Notes: generated by a model not told the origin, from the sequence alone. Positions 1 to 9,665 are shown, counted from the stretch's first letter. The stretch is 64,000 bases of DNA from Candidatus Krumholzibacteriota bacterium (GCA_034520215.1 JAXHNR010000002.1:470642-534641); one strand, 5' to 3'. Program-made: numbers and translations.

Positions 1-523
1 TCTGACTCCGAGCGGGATAAAGGTTGGAGACAGTCTTGTTTCCGGAGAAGACGCGGGGATTCATATCGGAAACGCCTTGCCGCTCGAGAAGATACCAACC
101 GGTATTTTTGTGCACAATATTGAAATGACAATTGGTAAAGGCGGGCAGATCGCCCGCAGCGCCGGCTCTTACGCTCAATTGATGGCGAAAGAAGGCGGAA
201 AAGTACTGCTCCGCATGCCGAGTGGTGAAGTAAGGAAGGTCCGGAAAGAATGTTACGCCACTATAGGGCAGATTAGTAATATAGATCACGACAATGTCAA
301 AATAGGGAAAGCCGGCAGGTCCCGGTGGCTCGGACGTCGTCCTAAAGTTCGCGGTGTAGTGATGAATCCCATCGATCATCCGCTGGGCGGCGGCGAAGGA
401 AGAACCAGCGGGGGACGTCATCCCGTAACCCCGTGGGGCAAACCTACGAAGGGCTACAAAACCAGAAAGAAGAAGAAGAAATCAGACAAGGATATTGTTT
501 ATAGAAGGAAAAAGAAGAGATAG
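1..523 (+). CDS. rplB: 50S ribosomal protein L2, C-terminal part
   Basis: This is the 3' part of the L2 gene; the reading frame is open from base 2 and the start lies outside the window. L2 binds 23S rRNA and is needed for subunit association and peptidyl transfer. The C-terminal half is well conserved: [15 protein letters not shown], then [18 protein letters not shown], which includes the conserved histidine stretch near the peptidyl transferase centre, and a Lys/Arg-rich tail. It heads the S10/spc run, 66 bases before rpsS, as in most bacteria. Confidence 0.97.
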   Translation, partial: LTPSGIKVGDSLVSGEDAGIHIGNALPLEKIPTGIFVHNIEMTIGKGGQIARSAGSYAQLMAKEGGKVLLRMPSGEVRKVRKECYATIGQISNIDHDNVKIGKAGRSRWLGRRPKVRGVVMNPIDHPLGGGEGRTSGGRHPVTPWGKPTKGYKTRKKKKKSDKDIVYRRKKKR

Positions 524-589
524 GAATAAAGGCAGAAAAAGATAATTTGTACTGTATTTATCATAGTGCAAAGAGGCTGGAGGAGATAA

Positions 590-880
590 ATGACAAGATC
601 GTTGAAGAAGGGTCCGTACATAGACCCGAAGCTGCTTAGAAAAATTGAAAAAATGGATGAAATGGGTGACAGAAAAGTCATCAGAACTTGGGCCCGGAGA
701 TCTACGATTTCCCCGGAATTCGTCGGGCATACCTTCGCGGTTCATAACGGGAACAAGTTTATACCGGTTTTTGTTACTGAAAATATGGTGGGACATAAAC
801 TCGGGGAATTTTCGAAAACTAGAATATTCAGGAAGCATACGACTAAAGCTCAGAAGGAAGCAAGAGCGAAGACTCTTTAA
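590..880 (+). CDS. rpsS: 30S ribosomal protein S19
   Basis: S19, 96 residues, binds the 16S rRNA head with S13 near the A-site tRNA. It starts [16 protein letters not shown] and contains the conserved [24 protein letters not shown] segment and the VGHKLGEF motif. An AGGAG ribosome site (ggctggaggagataaATG) precedes it. It lies between rplB and rplV in the canonical S10 operon order, and its length is normal for the family. Confidence 0.98.
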   Translation: MTRSLKKGPYIDPKLLRKIEKMDEMGDRKVIRTWARRSTISPEFVGHTFAVHNGNKFIPVFVTENMVGHKLGEFSKTRIFRKHTTKAQKEARAKTL

Positions 881-901
881 TATTGATGGAGGTAGGAGAC
901 G

Positions 902-1279
902 ATGGAAGCACGCGCTATAGCGCGGGGAGTCAGGGTTTCAACAAGAAAGACAAGGCTTGTTGTGGATCTTGTGCGCGGGAAATCCGTAGAAAATGCGCTG
1001 CAGATACTGGAATATACAGGGAAAAAAGCGGCGAAAATTGTTCAGAAGACGATTCTTTCAGCCATGCACAATCTCGGCGAGAAATCGGATCATCCAATAG
1101 AACCCGCGGATATGCGGATTGAACAGATTTTCGTCGATGAGGGCAGGACGATGTACAGAATCAGGCCCAGAGCTCAGGGAAGGGCATACAGGATTCGTAA
1201 AAGAAGCAGTCATATTACAGTGATTATCAGTGATGAAGTTAACCGCAAGAAATTGAAAATAGCCGGAAAAGGTAAATAA
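902..1279 (+). CDS. rplV: 50S ribosomal protein L22
   Basis: L22, 125 residues, lines the nascent-peptide exit tunnel. The N-terminus [20 protein letters not shown] is typical. The region ending [27 protein letters not shown] corresponds to the conserved beta-hairpin that reaches the tunnel and is where macrolide-resistance changes map in other bacteria. An AGGAG site (ggaggtaggagacgATG) precedes the start. It is followed after 10 bases by rpsC. Confidence 0.98.
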   Translation: MEARAIARGVRVSTRKTRLVVDLVRGKSVENALQILEYTGKKAAKIVQKTILSAMHNLGEKSDHPIEPADMRIEQIFVDEGRTMYRIRPRAQGRAYRIRKRSSHITVIISDEVNRKKLKIAGKGK

Positions 1280-1289
1280 GGAGGATATT

Positions 1290-1970
1290 TTGGGTCAGAA
1301 AGTTAATCCCGTTGGTATGAGATTGGGGATCAATCGAACGTGGGATTCAAGATGGTTTGCTAACAAGAACTACGCAGCTTGGCTTGAAGAGGATATTGTT
1401 ATACGGCGTTATCTAAGGAGGCGTCTGGCGAGAGCGGGTGTTTCGAAAATAATTATAGAACGCCAGAGCGGGAAAATAAGAATATCTATTCACACGGCAA
1501 GACCCGGAATGGTAATTGGCAGAAAGGGAGCCGAAGTTGATTTTCTGAGCGAGGAACTTGCTCACCTTACAGACAAAGAAATAAATCTTGATATTAAAGA
1601 AGTTAAGAGACCGGAGATGGACGCGCGTTTAGTGGCTGAACATATAGCCGAACAGCTCGCTATGAGGGTTTCATTTCGACGAGCGATGAAAAAGGCCATT
1701 GGATCAGCTATGCGAATGGGGGCTGAAGGTATAAAAATTACATGTGCCGGACGCCTGGGCGGCGCGGAGATGTCCAGGGTTGAAAATTATATGGAAGGAA
1801 AAGTTCCGCTTCACACACTCCGAGCGGATATCGATTACGCTAATGCTATATCTTATACCACTTACGGCAAAATAGGTGTAAAGGTGTGGATTTATAAAGG
1901 AGAGCTTTTCTCGAAAGATTTCAAAGAGGAATTATCCAATGATGCTATGGAGGAGTCTTCACGCAAATAA
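1290..1970 (+). CDS. rpsC: 30S ribosomal protein S3
   Basis: S3, 226 residues, sits at the mRNA entry channel. It opens [14 protein letters not shown]. It has the KH domain GXXG motif ([10 protein letters not shown], about residues 77-86) and the C-terminal [10 protein letters not shown]...[14 protein letters not shown] segment. The start codon is TTG, supported by an aaggaggatattTTG ribosome site and by the conserved GQKVNP start. Family-typical length. Confidence 0.98.
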   Translation: MGQKVNPVGMRLGINRTWDSRWFANKNYAAWLEEDIVIRRYLRRRLARAGVSKIIIERQSGKIRISIHTARPGMVIGRKGAEVDFLSEELAHLTDKEINLDIKEVKRPEMDARLVAEHIAEQLAMRVSFRRAMKKAIGSAMRMGAEGIKITCAGRLGGAEMSRVENYMEGKVPLHTLRADIDYANAISYTTYGKIGVKVWIYKGELFSKDFKEELSNDAMEESSRK

Positions 1971-1993
1971 TAGGTAGAGAGAGGTTATAGTTT

Positions 1994-2422
1994 ATGTTAA
2001 TGCCAAAAAGAACAAAGTTTAGAAAGCAGCAGAGATCCAGGATGAGGGGGTTAGCGTATAGAGGTTGTGAAATCAACTTCGGCGAGTACGCTCTGCAGGC
2101 TGAAGCTCCGTACTGGCTGACCGGACGTCAGATAGAATCCGCGAGAGTTGCTATTATGCGTTATATACAAAGAGGAGGAAAACTCTGGGTTAGAGTGTTC
2201 CCCGATAAACCGGTTACGATAAAACCGGCCGAGACAAGAATGGGAAAGGGAAAAGGAACGCCGGAATACTGGGTTTGTGTAGTAAAGCCGGGGCGTATAA
2301 TCTTCGAGCTCGAGGGCGTTTCCCGGGAAGTAGCCAGAGAGGCCATGAGGCTTGCTTCTTCTAAACTGCCTATTAAAACAAAATTTGTACGCAGAATTCC
2401 GACCGGGAAGGTTCCGGGATAA
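1994..2422 (+). CDS. rplP: 50S ribosomal protein L16
   Basis: L16, 142 residues, is a 23S-binding protein near the A and P sites. It has the universal [19 protein letters not shown] start, the [11 protein letters not shown] helix, the [11 protein letters not shown] segment (the hydroxylated arginine region in other bacteria) and [11 protein letters not shown]. The ATG follows tagagagaggttatagttt. It lies between rpsC and rpmC, as expected. Confidence 0.98.
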   Translation: MLMPKRTKFRKQQRSRMRGLAYRGCEINFGEYALQAEAPYWLTGRQIESARVAIMRYIQRGGKLWVRVFPDKPVTIKPAETRMGKGKGTPEYWVCVVKPGRIIFELEGVSREVAREAMRLASSKLPIKTKFVRRIPTGKVPG

Positions 2423-2470
2423 ATCGCAACAATCGCAGTTTGATTTGCTGAAAGCAGGATGGTTTATAAT

Positions 2471-2683
2471 ATGAAAGCAGTAGAATTAAGAGAAATGATG
2501 CTGGAGGAATTGAGGGGAAGAGAGTTGGAGCTGATTGAAGAGCTGATTCAATATAAACTCCAGTTATCTATCAAGAGGATGGATAACCCTTTGAAGGTTA
2601 GAGAAACAAAACGGGAATTGGCAAGAGTGAAAACAATAATCAATGAGAAGATAAGAGAGGGGAAATCCAATCCGGATGCCTGA
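2471..2683 (+). CDS. rpmC: 50S ribosomal protein L29
   Basis: L29, 70 residues, lies at the exit-tunnel rim, where trigger factor docks in other bacteria. It consists of two helices: MKAVELREM at the N-terminus and PLKVRETKRELARVKTII at the C-terminus. An in-frame ATG at 2459 exists, but 2471 gives the family-typical MKAVELR start and has AGGA about 10 bases upstream. The 2459 ATG would sit directly on the ribosome site. Start choice is moderately certain. Confidence 0.95.
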   Translation: MKAVELREMMLEELRGRELELIEELIQYKLQLSIKRMDNPLKVRETKRELARVKTIINEKIREGKSNPDA

Positions 2684-2723
2684 TTGATTCTCTGCTTGAA
2701 TGTTTCATTTGTGAGGAGACAAG

Positions 2724-2981
2724 ATGACGGAAAGAAAAACCAGAAAGACCTTAGTGGGAAAAGTTATAAGTGACAGGATGAACAAAACGATAACGGTTTC
2801 CATCGAAAGACAACTGCTTCACGAAAAGTATAAGAAATATATAAAGAAGAGGTCTAAGATCTGGGTTCATGATGAAGAAGAAATGTGTAGTGTAGGGGAT
2901 CAGGTAAAGGTTGTTTCAACGAGACCTCTCAGCAAACTTAAGAGATGGCGAGTTGTTGAAATTGTTGAGAAAGCTCAGTAG
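2724..2981 (+). CDS. rpsQ: 30S ribosomal protein S17
   Basis: S17, 85 residues, is an OB-fold 16S rRNA-binding protein. Motifs: LVGKVISDRMNKTITVSIER, then YKKYIKKRSKIWVHDEE, and the C-terminal STRPLSKLKRWRVVEIVEKA. GAGGAG precedes the ATG. The usual rpmC-rpsQ-rplN order is kept. Confidence 0.98.
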   Translation: MTERKTRKTLVGKVISDRMNKTITVSIERQLLHEKYKKYIKKRSKIWVHDEEEMCSVGDQVKVVSTRPLSKLKRWRVVEIVEKAQ

Positions 2982-2993
2982 GAGAAAACAGTA

Positions 2994-3362
2994 ATGATTA
3001 TGATGCAGACAAATTTAGCTGTTGCTGATAATTCAGGAGCCAAGAGAGTACGGTGTATTAAGGTCCTGGGAGGGTCTAGGAGGAGATACGCGTCTATTGG
3101 TGATATCATCAGTGCTTCTGTTAAAGTGGCAGTGCCTGGAGGTGGAGTAAAAAAAGGTGAAGTTGTGAAATGTGTTATCGTGCGGACAAAGAAGGAAGTC
3201 AGGCGTGCTGACGGCAGTTACGTTCGTTTCGACCAGAACGCAGCCGTTATTATAAATGAGATTAAGGAACCCGTGGGCACAAGGATATTCGGGCCTGTGG
3301 CGAGAGAACTTAGAGAAAAGAACTTTATGAAGATAATATCTCTTGCTCCGGAAGTAGTGTAG
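2994..3362 (+). CDS. rplN: 50S ribosomal protein L14
   Basis: L14, 122 residues, lies at the subunit interface. Key stretches are [18 protein letters not shown], the basic [22 protein letters not shown] and C-terminal [33 protein letters not shown] stands 8 bases before the ATG. Length matches the family. Confidence 0.98.
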   Translation: MIMMQTNLAVADNSGAKRVRCIKVLGGSRRRYASIGDIISASVKVAVPGGGVKKGEVVKCVIVRTKKEVRRADGSYVRFDQNAAVIINEIKEPVGTRIFGPVARELREKNFMKIISLAPEVV

Positions 3363-3382
3363 TGAATGAAAGTGGAATTACG

Positions 3383-3703
3383 ATGAGAATAAAAAAGGAT
3401 GACAGAGTTAAGGTAATGGCTGGAAACTCGAAAGGGGTTGAGGGTAGAGTTCTTAAGGTGTTTCCCAAATCCCGGCGTGTTGTTGTCGAGAAGGTCAATA
3501 TGATTATGAAGCATGCAAGGCAGACAAGCCAGCAGGATCAGGGAGGGATTATTGAAAAGGAAGCCCCTATTGATGCTTCAAATGTGATGTTGATTTGTCC
3601 GAAATGCGGTGAACTGACGCGCACATCAAATGTAAAGTTATCCGATGGACCTACAGTTAGGAAATGCGGGAAATGCGGAGAAACGTTGAGTGATGAAGCA
3701 TAA
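3383..3703 (+). CDS. rplX: 50S ribosomal protein L24, zinc-ribbon type
   Basis: L24, 106 residues, is an assembly initiator protein with a KOW motif (MRIKKDDRVKVMAGNSKGVEGRVL). After the KOW domain come two Cys pairs, CPKC and CGKC, near the C-terminus. They form a likely zinc ribbon found in L24 of many phyla but absent in E. coli. I start it at the ATG of MRIKKDD; an in-frame GTG at 3362 overlaps the rplN stop and would add an unconserved heptapeptide. Confidence 0.96.
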   Translation: MRIKKDDRVKVMAGNSKGVEGRVLKVFPKSRRVVVEKVNMIMKHARQTSQQDQGGIIEKEAPIDASNVMLICPKCGELTRTSNVKLSDGPTVRKCGKCGETLSDEA

Positions 3704-3760
3704 TAGTTATTCAAATAACAATTGGCATTTTAATTATTGGTTTAGATGGTGAGAAAAAAA

Positions 3761-4321
3761 ATGGCTGTTACTAAAGATTTTGCTAACATAGAAAAATTAT
3801 ATAGGGATAAAGTTGTTCAGCAACTTATAAAGAAATTCGAGTACGGCAATGTCTTAGAGGTGCCCAGACTGAAGAAAATAGTATTAAATATGGGGCTCGG
3901 CAGTGCTAAGGATGACCCTAAAATACTCGATTCGGCGGTGGCTGACCTGGCCGCGATAACCGGCCAGAAACCCTTAATAACTAAGGCAAAGACCTCTGTC
4001 GCGGGATTCAACATCCGCGCTGGAGCACAAATTGGCTGTAAGGTCACTCTTCGCAGAGACAGGATGTATGAATTCTTTGACAGATTGGTAAATGTTGCTA
4101 TACCGCGTATCAGAGATTTCAGAGGATTGAATACAAAAAGTTTTGACGGAAGGGGAAATTATTCCTTTGGAGTTGAAGAACAGGTTGTTTTCCCTGAAAT
4201 CGACTACGATAACGTCAGTGAAGTAAGAGGGATGGATATTACTATTGTAACTTCCGCGAAGACTGACGAAGAAGCCAAAGAACTTATAACGTTGCTGGGA
4301 ATGCCGTTACGTAAAGATTGA
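3761..4321 (+). CDS. rplE: 50S ribosomal protein L5
   Basis: L5, about 186 residues, binds 5S rRNA and contacts the P-site tRNA. Conserved parts are [14 protein letters not shown], the [23 protein letters not shown] block, and the C-terminal [19 protein letters not shown] segment. An in-frame ATG at 3746 would add five residues, but GGTGAG just upstream favours the ATG at 3761. Start choice is moderate; identity is certain. Confidence 0.97.
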   Translation: MAVTKDFANIEKLYRDKVVQQLIKKFEYGNVLEVPRLKKIVLNMGLGSAKDDPKILDSAVADLAAITGQKPLITKAKTSVAGFNIRAGAQIGCKVTLRRDRMYEFFDRLVNVAIPRIRDFRGLNTKSFDGRGNYSFGVEEQVVFPEIDYDNVSEVRGMDITIVTSAKTDEEAKELITLLGMPLRKD

Positions 4322-4339
4322 TTAAAGGAGAGATGATTC

Positions 4340-4525
4340 GTGGCTAAGAAAAGTTTGATTGCCAAGGCGAAGAGAGAACAGAAATTCAAAGTACGGGAAT
4401 ATAACAGATGCGGCAGGTGTGGAAGATCGAGGGGATATATGCGTAAATTTGGCCTTTGCCGTATTTGTTTCCGAGAACTTGCTCTTGAAGGGAAAATCCC
4501 CGGAGTTGTAAAAGCGAGTTGGTAG
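4340..4525 (+). CDS. rpsN: 30S ribosomal protein S14, zinc-binding type (type Z)
   Basis: S14, 61 residues with a GTG start. This short form carries the zinc ligands CGRCG and CRICF, unlike the roughly 100-residue zinc-free form. It contains [23 protein letters not shown] and ends KASW, as in other type Z proteins. An aaaggagag ribosome site precedes it. The gene lies between rplE and rpsH, the usual place. Confidence 0.98.
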   Translation: MAKKSLIAKAKREQKFKVREYNRCGRCGRSRGYMRKFGLCRICFRELALEGKIPGVVKASW

Positions 4526-4558
4526 ATTAAAGAATCTTTTACATGAGGTGAAACCAAG

Positions 4559-4954
4559 ATGATGACTGATCCAATTGCCGACATGCTTACGCGCATGAGA
4601 AACGCTTACAGAATAGGGATGAAACATGTCGATATTCCCGCTTCTAAAATTAAAGCGGAAATTGCCAAAGTATTGCTTACAGACGGATTCATAAAGGATA
4701 TCAAATATTATGATGACGGGCTGCAGGGTGTAATAAGAATATATCTTAAATATACTGAGGATGATAAAAGTGTTATAGAAAAGATAGAACGCGTAAGTCT
4801 TCCGAGCCGCAGAGTGTATGTAGGTAAAGATAATATCCCCAGAGTTATGGGTGGATTGGGAACTGCCATAATATCCACTTCGAGAGGAGTTATGACAGGT
4901 AGAAAATGTCGTTCTGAGGGTATCGGAGGCGAAGTTCTATGCCATGTCTGGTAA
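4559..4954 (+). CDS. rpsH: 30S ribosomal protein S8
   Basis: S8, 131 residues, binds the central domain of 16S rRNA; in other bacteria it also represses its own operon by binding mRNA. Motifs are MTDPIADMLTRMRNA at the start and ISTSRGVMTGRKCRSEGIGGEVLCHVW at the end. Two adjacent ATG codons (4559, 4562) follow a TGAGGTG site. I cannot tell whether the S8 autoregulatory mRNA element is present here. Confidence 0.98.
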   Translation: MMTDPIADMLTRMRNAYRIGMKHVDIPASKIKAEIAKVLLTDGFIKDIKYYDDGLQGVIRIYLKYTEDDKSVIEKIERVSLPSRRVYVGKDNIPRVMGGLGTAIISTSRGVMTGRKCRSEGIGGEVLCHVW

Positions 4955-5029
4955 TTGATGCCGAGGCGCTGCCTGGAAGGGTGCCGGATAGTTTTATTGT
5001 AGATTTATATTACGGAGGTTAAAAAGGAT

Positions 5030-5575
5030 ATGTCACGAATTGGAAAAAGCCCAGTGCCGGTTCCGTCCGGTGTAACTATCGATATTAAGGGGGGTTATGT
5101 TAAGGTTAAAGGTCCCAAAGGGGAGCTGGAGCAGTCTTTAAGTAAAGATATGAAAATCGAGCTGAAAGATGATGAAATTCTTATTTCAAGACCCTCCGAA
5201 TCGAAAAGACATAAATCTCTGCACGGATTAACCAGATCCCTTATAGCGAATATGGTTGAGGGTGTTCACAAGGGGTTTATGAAAGAACTGGAAATCCAGG
5301 GGATCGAATATAAGGTCAAACAAAAAGGTAAATCTTTAGAGTTTAATCTCGGTCACTCTCATTCGATAAACTTTCCAATAATAGAAGGAATTGAAGTAGA
5401 AGTTGATGAAAAGAAGATCAAAGTAAAGGGGATAGATAAGCAAAAAGTTGGACAAGTTGCCGCGGAAATGCGCGCTCTTCGTCCGCCGGAACCATATAAA
5501 GGGAAAGGTGTCAGATACGTTGATGAAATAGTAAAACGTAAAGCTGGTAAGGCGGCGGTCGGCACAGGATTTTAA
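5030..5575 (+). CDS. rplF: 50S ribosomal protein L6
   Basis: L6, 181 residues, has two similar domains and sits near the factor-binding site. Conserved parts: MSRIGKSPVPVPSGV, then VKVKGPKGELEQ, and the C-terminal LRPPEPYKGKGVRYVDEIVKRKAGKA. ACGGAGG precedes the ATG. Length and position match the spc operon. Confidence 0.98.
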   Translation: MSRIGKSPVPVPSGVTIDIKGGYVKVKGPKGELEQSLSKDMKIELKDDEILISRPSESKRHKSLHGLTRSLIANMVEGVHKGFMKELEIQGIEYKVKQKGKSLEFNLGHSHSINFPIIEGIEVEVDEKKIKVKGIDKQKVGQVAAEMRALRPPEPYKGKGVRYVDEIVKRKAGKAAVGTGF

Positions 5576-5657
5576 TTGAATGTTGAAGGATTGACGGAAC
5601 ACGGGAGAAGTTACTCACACAGGCGTTCCATCTTTTCCGGAACAGGAGCATAGGACA

Positions 5658-6089
5658 GTGAGAAATAAGAACAAAGAAAAGAGAAAAGCCAGAGAGAAGA
5701 GGCATAACAGGTATAAACACAAGGTGCTTGGTACTTCCGAAAGACCGCGTCTTTCGGTTTATCGGAGCCTTAATCATATATACGCTCAGATAATTGATGA
5801 CGTTGAAGGTAATACTATAGCTTCAGCGTCAAGTCTGAAGATTGAATTACCTCCGGAATCTGAATCTGCCGATAAAAATGAAAACAAGGAAGGTAAAGAT
5901 AAGGGAAAGGCGCCGAAGAAACCGGCGACTTTAAAAATGCGCCGTTCTAAAGCTGTTGGAAGAGCTATCGCCGAGAAAGCTCAAAAGAAGAATATTAAGA
6001 AAGTCTCATTTGATAGAGGAGGTTTTCTTTATCACGGCAGAATTGCCGTATTTGCCGATGAGGCTAGAAAAAATGGTCTAAAATTTTAA
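5658..6089 (+). CDS. rplR: 50S ribosomal protein L18 with a charged internal insertion
   Basis: L18 carries 5S rRNA to the large subunit. The N-terminal [18 protein letters not shown] and the C-terminal [44 protein letters not shown] are canonical. The protein is 143 residues against about 120 in the family. The excess is an insertion at about residues 62-95, rich in Glu, Lys, Asn and Pro, placed where the family normally has a short loop. The start codon is GTG, preceded by AGGAGCATAGGA. Confidence 0.97.
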   Translation: MRNKNKEKRKAREKRHNRYKHKVLGTSERPRLSVYRSLNHIYAQIIDDVEGNTIASASSLKIELPPESESADKNENKEGKDKGKAPKKPATLKMRRSKAVGRAIAEKAQKKNIKKVSFDRGGFLYHGRIAVFADEARKNGLKF

Positions 6090-6137
6090 TGTAAATAGCT
6101 CGGGGGAACAGGATGTTTACCCATGGGGGTGTATTAG

Positions 6138-6734
6138 TTGGATAATAATAAAAGAAGACAAAAAGGAAGAAATCGTCAGAAGGATGCCGCCGTACCGGAA
6201 TATATTGAACAGACTATTCATATAAACCGTGTTTCCAAAGTTGTAAAGGGCGGACGTAACTTTAGCTTCAACGCGCTTGTCGCGGTTGGCGACGGTATGG
6301 GAAAAGTTGGTATTGGTTTTGGAAAAGCCAATGAAATAAGCGATACGATAAGAAAGGCGAATGAAGACGCCAGGAAGAATATGATCAGACTTCCGCTTAA
6401 GGATGGAACTATTCCTTATAAGGTTACGGGTTGTTTCGGAGCTTCGAGGGTGTTACTGAAACCCGCTTCCCCCGGTACCGGTGTAATCGCTGGCGGAGGA
6501 GTGAGGTCGGTACTCGAAGTTGCAGGTGTTGAGAATATACTCACGAAATCTATAGGTTCTAATAATCCCTATAATATGGTCAAGGCTACTATGGAAGGGT
6601 TGAGAAGACTGGAAAGCGCGAAAGATGTCGCGCGGAGGAGAGGTCTGTCGATCAGTCAGCTATTTGATCTTGAAGAAGATGATAAAAATAATCAGAAGCA
6701 GGAAACCGAAGAACAGAAACCTGCCGCGGAGTGA
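6138..6734 (+). CDS. rpsE: 30S ribosomal protein S5 with extended acidic tail
   Basis: S5, 198 residues, works in decoding and at the mRNA entry channel. The core [33 protein letters not shown] and the [37 protein letters not shown] block are conserved. A tail of about 25 Asp/Glu/Lys/Gln-rich residues (DLEEDDKNN...EEQKPAAE) exceeds the normal end. The start codon is TTG ([10 protein letters not shown]), with only a weak upstream site (gggggtgtattag), so the exact start is less certain. Confidence 0.97.
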   Translation: MDNNKRRQKGRNRQKDAAVPEYIEQTIHINRVSKVVKGGRNFSFNALVAVGDGMGKVGIGFGKANEISDTIRKANEDARKNMIRLPLKDGTIPYKVTGCFGASRVLLKPASPGTGVIAGGGVRSVLEVAGVENILTKSIGSNNPYNMVKATMEGLRRLESAKDVARRRGLSISQLFDLEEDDKNNQKQETEEQKPAAE

Positions 6735-6798
6735 TAAATAAACAATATGTATCAGCGGTTGGTTTACCGTTAGGATATCCCTGATAGTGAGGAAAGAG

Positions 6799-7101
6799 AT
6801 GGCGAAAAAACTAAAAGTTACACAGATAAAGAGTATAATCGGATCGCAGGAAAAGAAGCATAAGAGAACTATGCGGGCTTTGGGATTCAGAAAGAACTAC
6901 AGGACATTATATAAGAATATCTCGCCTGAAATAAACGGGATGTTGAGAAAGGTTTCACACCTGGTCCATTGGGAAGAAATCGACGAGAAAGATATTCCTT
7001 TGAGCAGGAAACATTCAATTGGAATCACAGCTGTTAAAGGTAAGGGAAGAGGGGCCGGGAAGGATAAATCAGATAAGAAAACAGAGGATGCCAAAGGGTA
7101 A
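6799..7101 (+). CDS. rpmD: 50S ribosomal protein L30, extended C-terminus
   Basis: L30 is usually about 60 residues. The conserved domain here is KKLKVTQIKSIIGSQEKKHKRTMRALGFRKNYRT followed by INGMLRKVSHLVHWEEI. About 40 further residues end in a Lys/Gly/Asp-rich tail, making 100 in total. I place the start at the ATG of MAKKLKV because GAGGAAAG precedes it. An upstream GTG at 6787 is possible but lies within that ribosome site. Confidence 0.95.
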   Translation: MAKKLKVTQIKSIIGSQEKKHKRTMRALGFRKNYRTLYKNISPEINGMLRKVSHLVHWEEIDEKDIPLSRKHSIGITAVKGKGRGAGKDKSDKKTEDAKG

Positions 7102-7138
7102 GGCGTTTGATATCAAGGTATTAAGGAGTGCGTGAAAT

Positions 7139-7624
7139 ATGAAATTGAATGAACTTAAGCCCCCGAGAGGCGCGGTCAAAAAGGGCAAGAGACTTGGGCG
7201 GGGCGTAGGGTCCGGCAGGGGAAAAACGTGTACCCACGGTCACAAGGGGCAGAACTGTAGATCAGGCGGGGGTGTGCCTCCCTGGTTTGAAGGCGGGCAG
7301 ATGCCGCTTCAGAGACGTTTGCCTAAGAGGGGTTTTCACAATAAGTTTAAGAAGTGTTATCAGATTATAAATCTGGATGATCTGAAAGGCTTTAATAGTG
7401 GATCTAAGATAAACGGTGAAGTTCTAGCTGAAGCCGGATTAATAAATAAGGCATCTTTGCCTGTCAAAGTTCTTGGTAATGGTGCTGTTGAAGCTGCTCT
7501 TGAGATTGAAGTGGATAAAATAAGCAAGTCTGCCGCTAGGGCAATACAACAGGCTGGAGGTTCGGTGAAACTTGTCTCCGGTGACAAGGTGCCCGGACTG
7601 GATGATGGGGAGAATACACAATGA
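7139..7624 (+). CDS. rplO: 50S ribosomal protein L15
   Basis: L15, 161 residues, is a late-assembly 23S-binding protein. It has the Gly/Arg-rich N-terminus KLNELKPPRGAVKKGKRLGRGVGSGRGKTCTHGHKGQ and the FEGGQMPLQRRLPKRGF motif. AAGGAG precedes the ATG. The stop overlaps the secY start (ATGA), so the two are translationally coupled, which is common for this pair. Confidence 0.98.
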   Translation: MKLNELKPPRGAVKKGKRLGRGVGSGRGKTCTHGHKGQNCRSGGGVPPWFEGGQMPLQRRLPKRGFHNKFKKCYQIINLDDLKGFNSGSKINGEVLAEAGLINKASLPVKVLGNGAVEAALEIEVDKISKSAARAIQQAGGSVKLVSGDKVPGLDDGENTQ

Positions 7625-8928
7625 TCAAGAAATTTCAGGATATATTCAGTATTCCCGAACTCAAAAGGCGGATACTTTTTACGGTAGCGCTGCTTATTGT
7701 TTACCGTATCGGCGGTCATATCACTGCGCCGGGTGTTAATCCTCTCGCGCTGAAAGCCTTTTTTCAAAATCAGAAAGGCACTATTTTCGCGCTGTATGAT
7801 CTGTTCGCCGGCGGTAATCTCAGCCGGGCTACGATATTTGCCCTAGGCATCATGCCTTATATCAGCGCCTCTATTATTATACAGCTTCTTCAGGCTGTAA
7901 TTCCATATTTTGAGAAGCTGGCGAAAGAAGGGGAAGAAGGCAGAAAGAAGATAACCCAGTATACACGTTACGGAACGGTGCTTCTTGCCATGGTTCAGTC
8001 GATAGGTATTTCATATTTTCTATTGAGCATGAATCCGGGCGGAGGTTCAGTTGTTACGATGTCACCGCTTGCTTTTAGAATCCTTACTGTTATTACAATG
8101 ACAGCGGGTACAATCTTTATTATGTGGCTTGGAGAACAGATATCCGAGCGCGGTATCGGTAACGGGATATCTCTTATAATTATGGTAGGTATTCTCGCCC
8201 GTTATCCCGGCAACTTCCTAAATACTTGGAGAGCTATAAAGCTGGGGCAGATTACTCCCTTCAGGATGGTGTTCTTCGCGGTTATAATGGTTGCCGTCGT
8301 CGCGGCAGTAATTCTGATTACTCAGGGGCAGAGAAGAATACCTGTTCAGTATGCCAAGAGAATAGTGGGTAACAAGGTATATGGCGGCAGGTCTCAATAT
8401 ATCCCCCTTAGAGTTAATACTGCCGGAGTAATCCCGATTATTTTTGCCCAGTCGATCATGATGTTTCCAAGTACAATAGCGATGTTCTTCAAAGGGAGCA
8501 CAATAATATCCGGAATTCAGGCGATTCTGGCCCCCGGGTCCTGGCTATATATTCTGCTCTACGCGATAATTATTATCTTTTTCACTTATTTCTATACGGC
8601 TATTATTCTAAATCCCACTGATATGGCCGAAAATATGAAGAAATACGGAGGATTTATTCCCGGAATAAGACCCGGTAAAAGAACCAGTGATTATATTGAC
8701 AGGATATTAACGCGCGTAACATTGCCCGGGGCTATTTTCCTGGCTTTTATCGCCGTACTTCCCGATATTCTGATGAGAAGAGGAGGACTGCCTTTCTACT
8801 TCGGAGGTACGGGACTTCTTATTATCGTGGGAGTTATGCTGGACACTTTAAAGCAGGTAGAGACACATTTGTTAATGAGGCATTACGATGGCTTCATGAA
8901 AAAAGGCCATCTTAGAGGAAGACGATAG
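7621..8928 (+). CDS. secY: Preprotein translocase subunit SecY
   Basis: SecY, 435 residues, is the ten-helix channel of the Sec translocon in the inner membrane. Signatures: IMPYISASIIIQLL (SecY signature 1 region), the IIMVGILARYPGN segment, QGQRRIPVQYAKRIVG in the cytosolic loop, and NPTDMAENMKKYGGFIPGIRPGKRT with the conserved C5 loop. It starts inside the rplO stop codon. Many secreted proteins in this window would depend on it. Confidence 0.98.
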   Translation: MIKKFQDIFSIPELKRRILFTVALLIVYRIGGHITAPGVNPLALKAFFQNQKGTIFALYDLFAGGNLSRATIFALGIMPYISASIIIQLLQAVIPYFEKLAKEGEEGRKKITQYTRYGTVLLAMVQSIGISYFLLSMNPGGGSVVTMSPLAFRILTVITMTAGTIFIMWLGEQISERGIGNGISLIIMVGILARYPGNFLNTWRAIKLGQITPFRMVFFAVIMVAVVAAVILITQGQRRIPVQYAKRIVGNKVYGGRSQYIPLRVNTAGVIPIIFAQSIMMFPSTIAMFFKGSTIISGIQAILAPGSWLYILLYAIIIIFFTYFYTAIILNPTDMAENMKKYGGFIPGIRPGKRTSDYIDRILTRVTLPGAIFLAFIAVLPDILMRRGGLPFYFGGTGLLIIVGVMLDTLKQVETHLLMRHYDGFMKKGHLRGRR

Positions 8929-9023
8929 AATGCTTCATCAGACGGAGTTCAATATGGCGACGATACGTACGGAAGAAATTGAATTTTCCCGTTCATATGA
9001 AAATTAAAGAAAGGTTTTTTCAA

Positions 9024-9665
9024 TTGGCAGAGAATCTTATTATATTAGGTCCTCCCGGAGCGGGTAAGGGAACCCAGGCCGTGAGGATAGCCGACAGGTT
9101 GGGGATTCAGCATATTTCTACGGGTGATCTCCTGCGTGAAGCTGTCTCGGAGGGCACCGAACTTGGCAATAAGGCTAAAGATTTTATGAATAAAGGGCTG
9201 CTTGTGCCTGATGAAGTTATTCTCGGGATGATTTCCGACAGATTGAGCGGAGATGCCTCCGGCGGATGGATTCTCGACGGTTTTCCAAGGACCTTAGCTC
9301 AGGCTGAAGCGCTCTCCTCGCTGCTCGAAGAAAAGGGAGTTGAACTCGGAAGAGTGATTTTGATAGATGTTGACCCGGAACTTCTTATCAAGCGTTTGAC
9401 CGGTAGAAGGGTATGTGACTCTTGCGGAGCGGTTTATAATACCGCTGAGTTGGGTAAAGATACGAAAAAGTGCGAGAAGTGTGGAGGAACGCTTATAACC
9501 AGAGATGACGACACCGAAGAGACAGTACGGCAGAGACTCGAAGTTTACAGCAAGCAAACCTCGCCCGTCATTGATTATTACGACGAAACCGGATTGTTGG
9601 TTTCGATCGACGGAAGTTCGAGTATAGAAGATATAACTTCGGAAATTATGGAGGAATTAGATTGA
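9024..9665 (+). CDS. adk: Adenylate kinase, zinc-LID type
   Basis: Catalyses ATP + AMP = 2 ADP. The P-loop is GPPGAGKGTQ near the N-terminus, followed by the AMP-binding HISTGDLLREAV and DGFPRTLAQAEAL. The LID domain has two Cys pairs (CDSCGAVYN and CEKCGGTL) that should bind structural zinc. I start at the TTG of LAENLIILGPPGAG, with AAAGG about 9 bases upstream, which gives 213 residues. A TTG at 8979 adds 15 unconserved residues. The stop overlaps map. Confidence 0.95.
   Translation: MAENLIILGPPGAGKGTQAVRIADRLGIQHISTGDLLREAVSEGTELGNKAKDFMNKGLLVPDEVILGMISDRLSGDASGGWILDGFPRTLAQAEALSSLLEEKGVELGRVILIDVDPELLIKRLTGRRVCDSCGAVYNTAELGKDTKKCEKCGGTLITRDDDTEETVRQRLEVYSKQTSPVIDYYDETGLLVSIDGSSSIEDITSEIMEELD

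Noticed and set aside
9024-9665. Zinc-LID adenylate kinase considered as a sign of recent transfer
   Set aside because: The Cys-bearing LID is widespread in Gram-positive and many candidate-phylum enzymes and the gene sits in the normal operon place.
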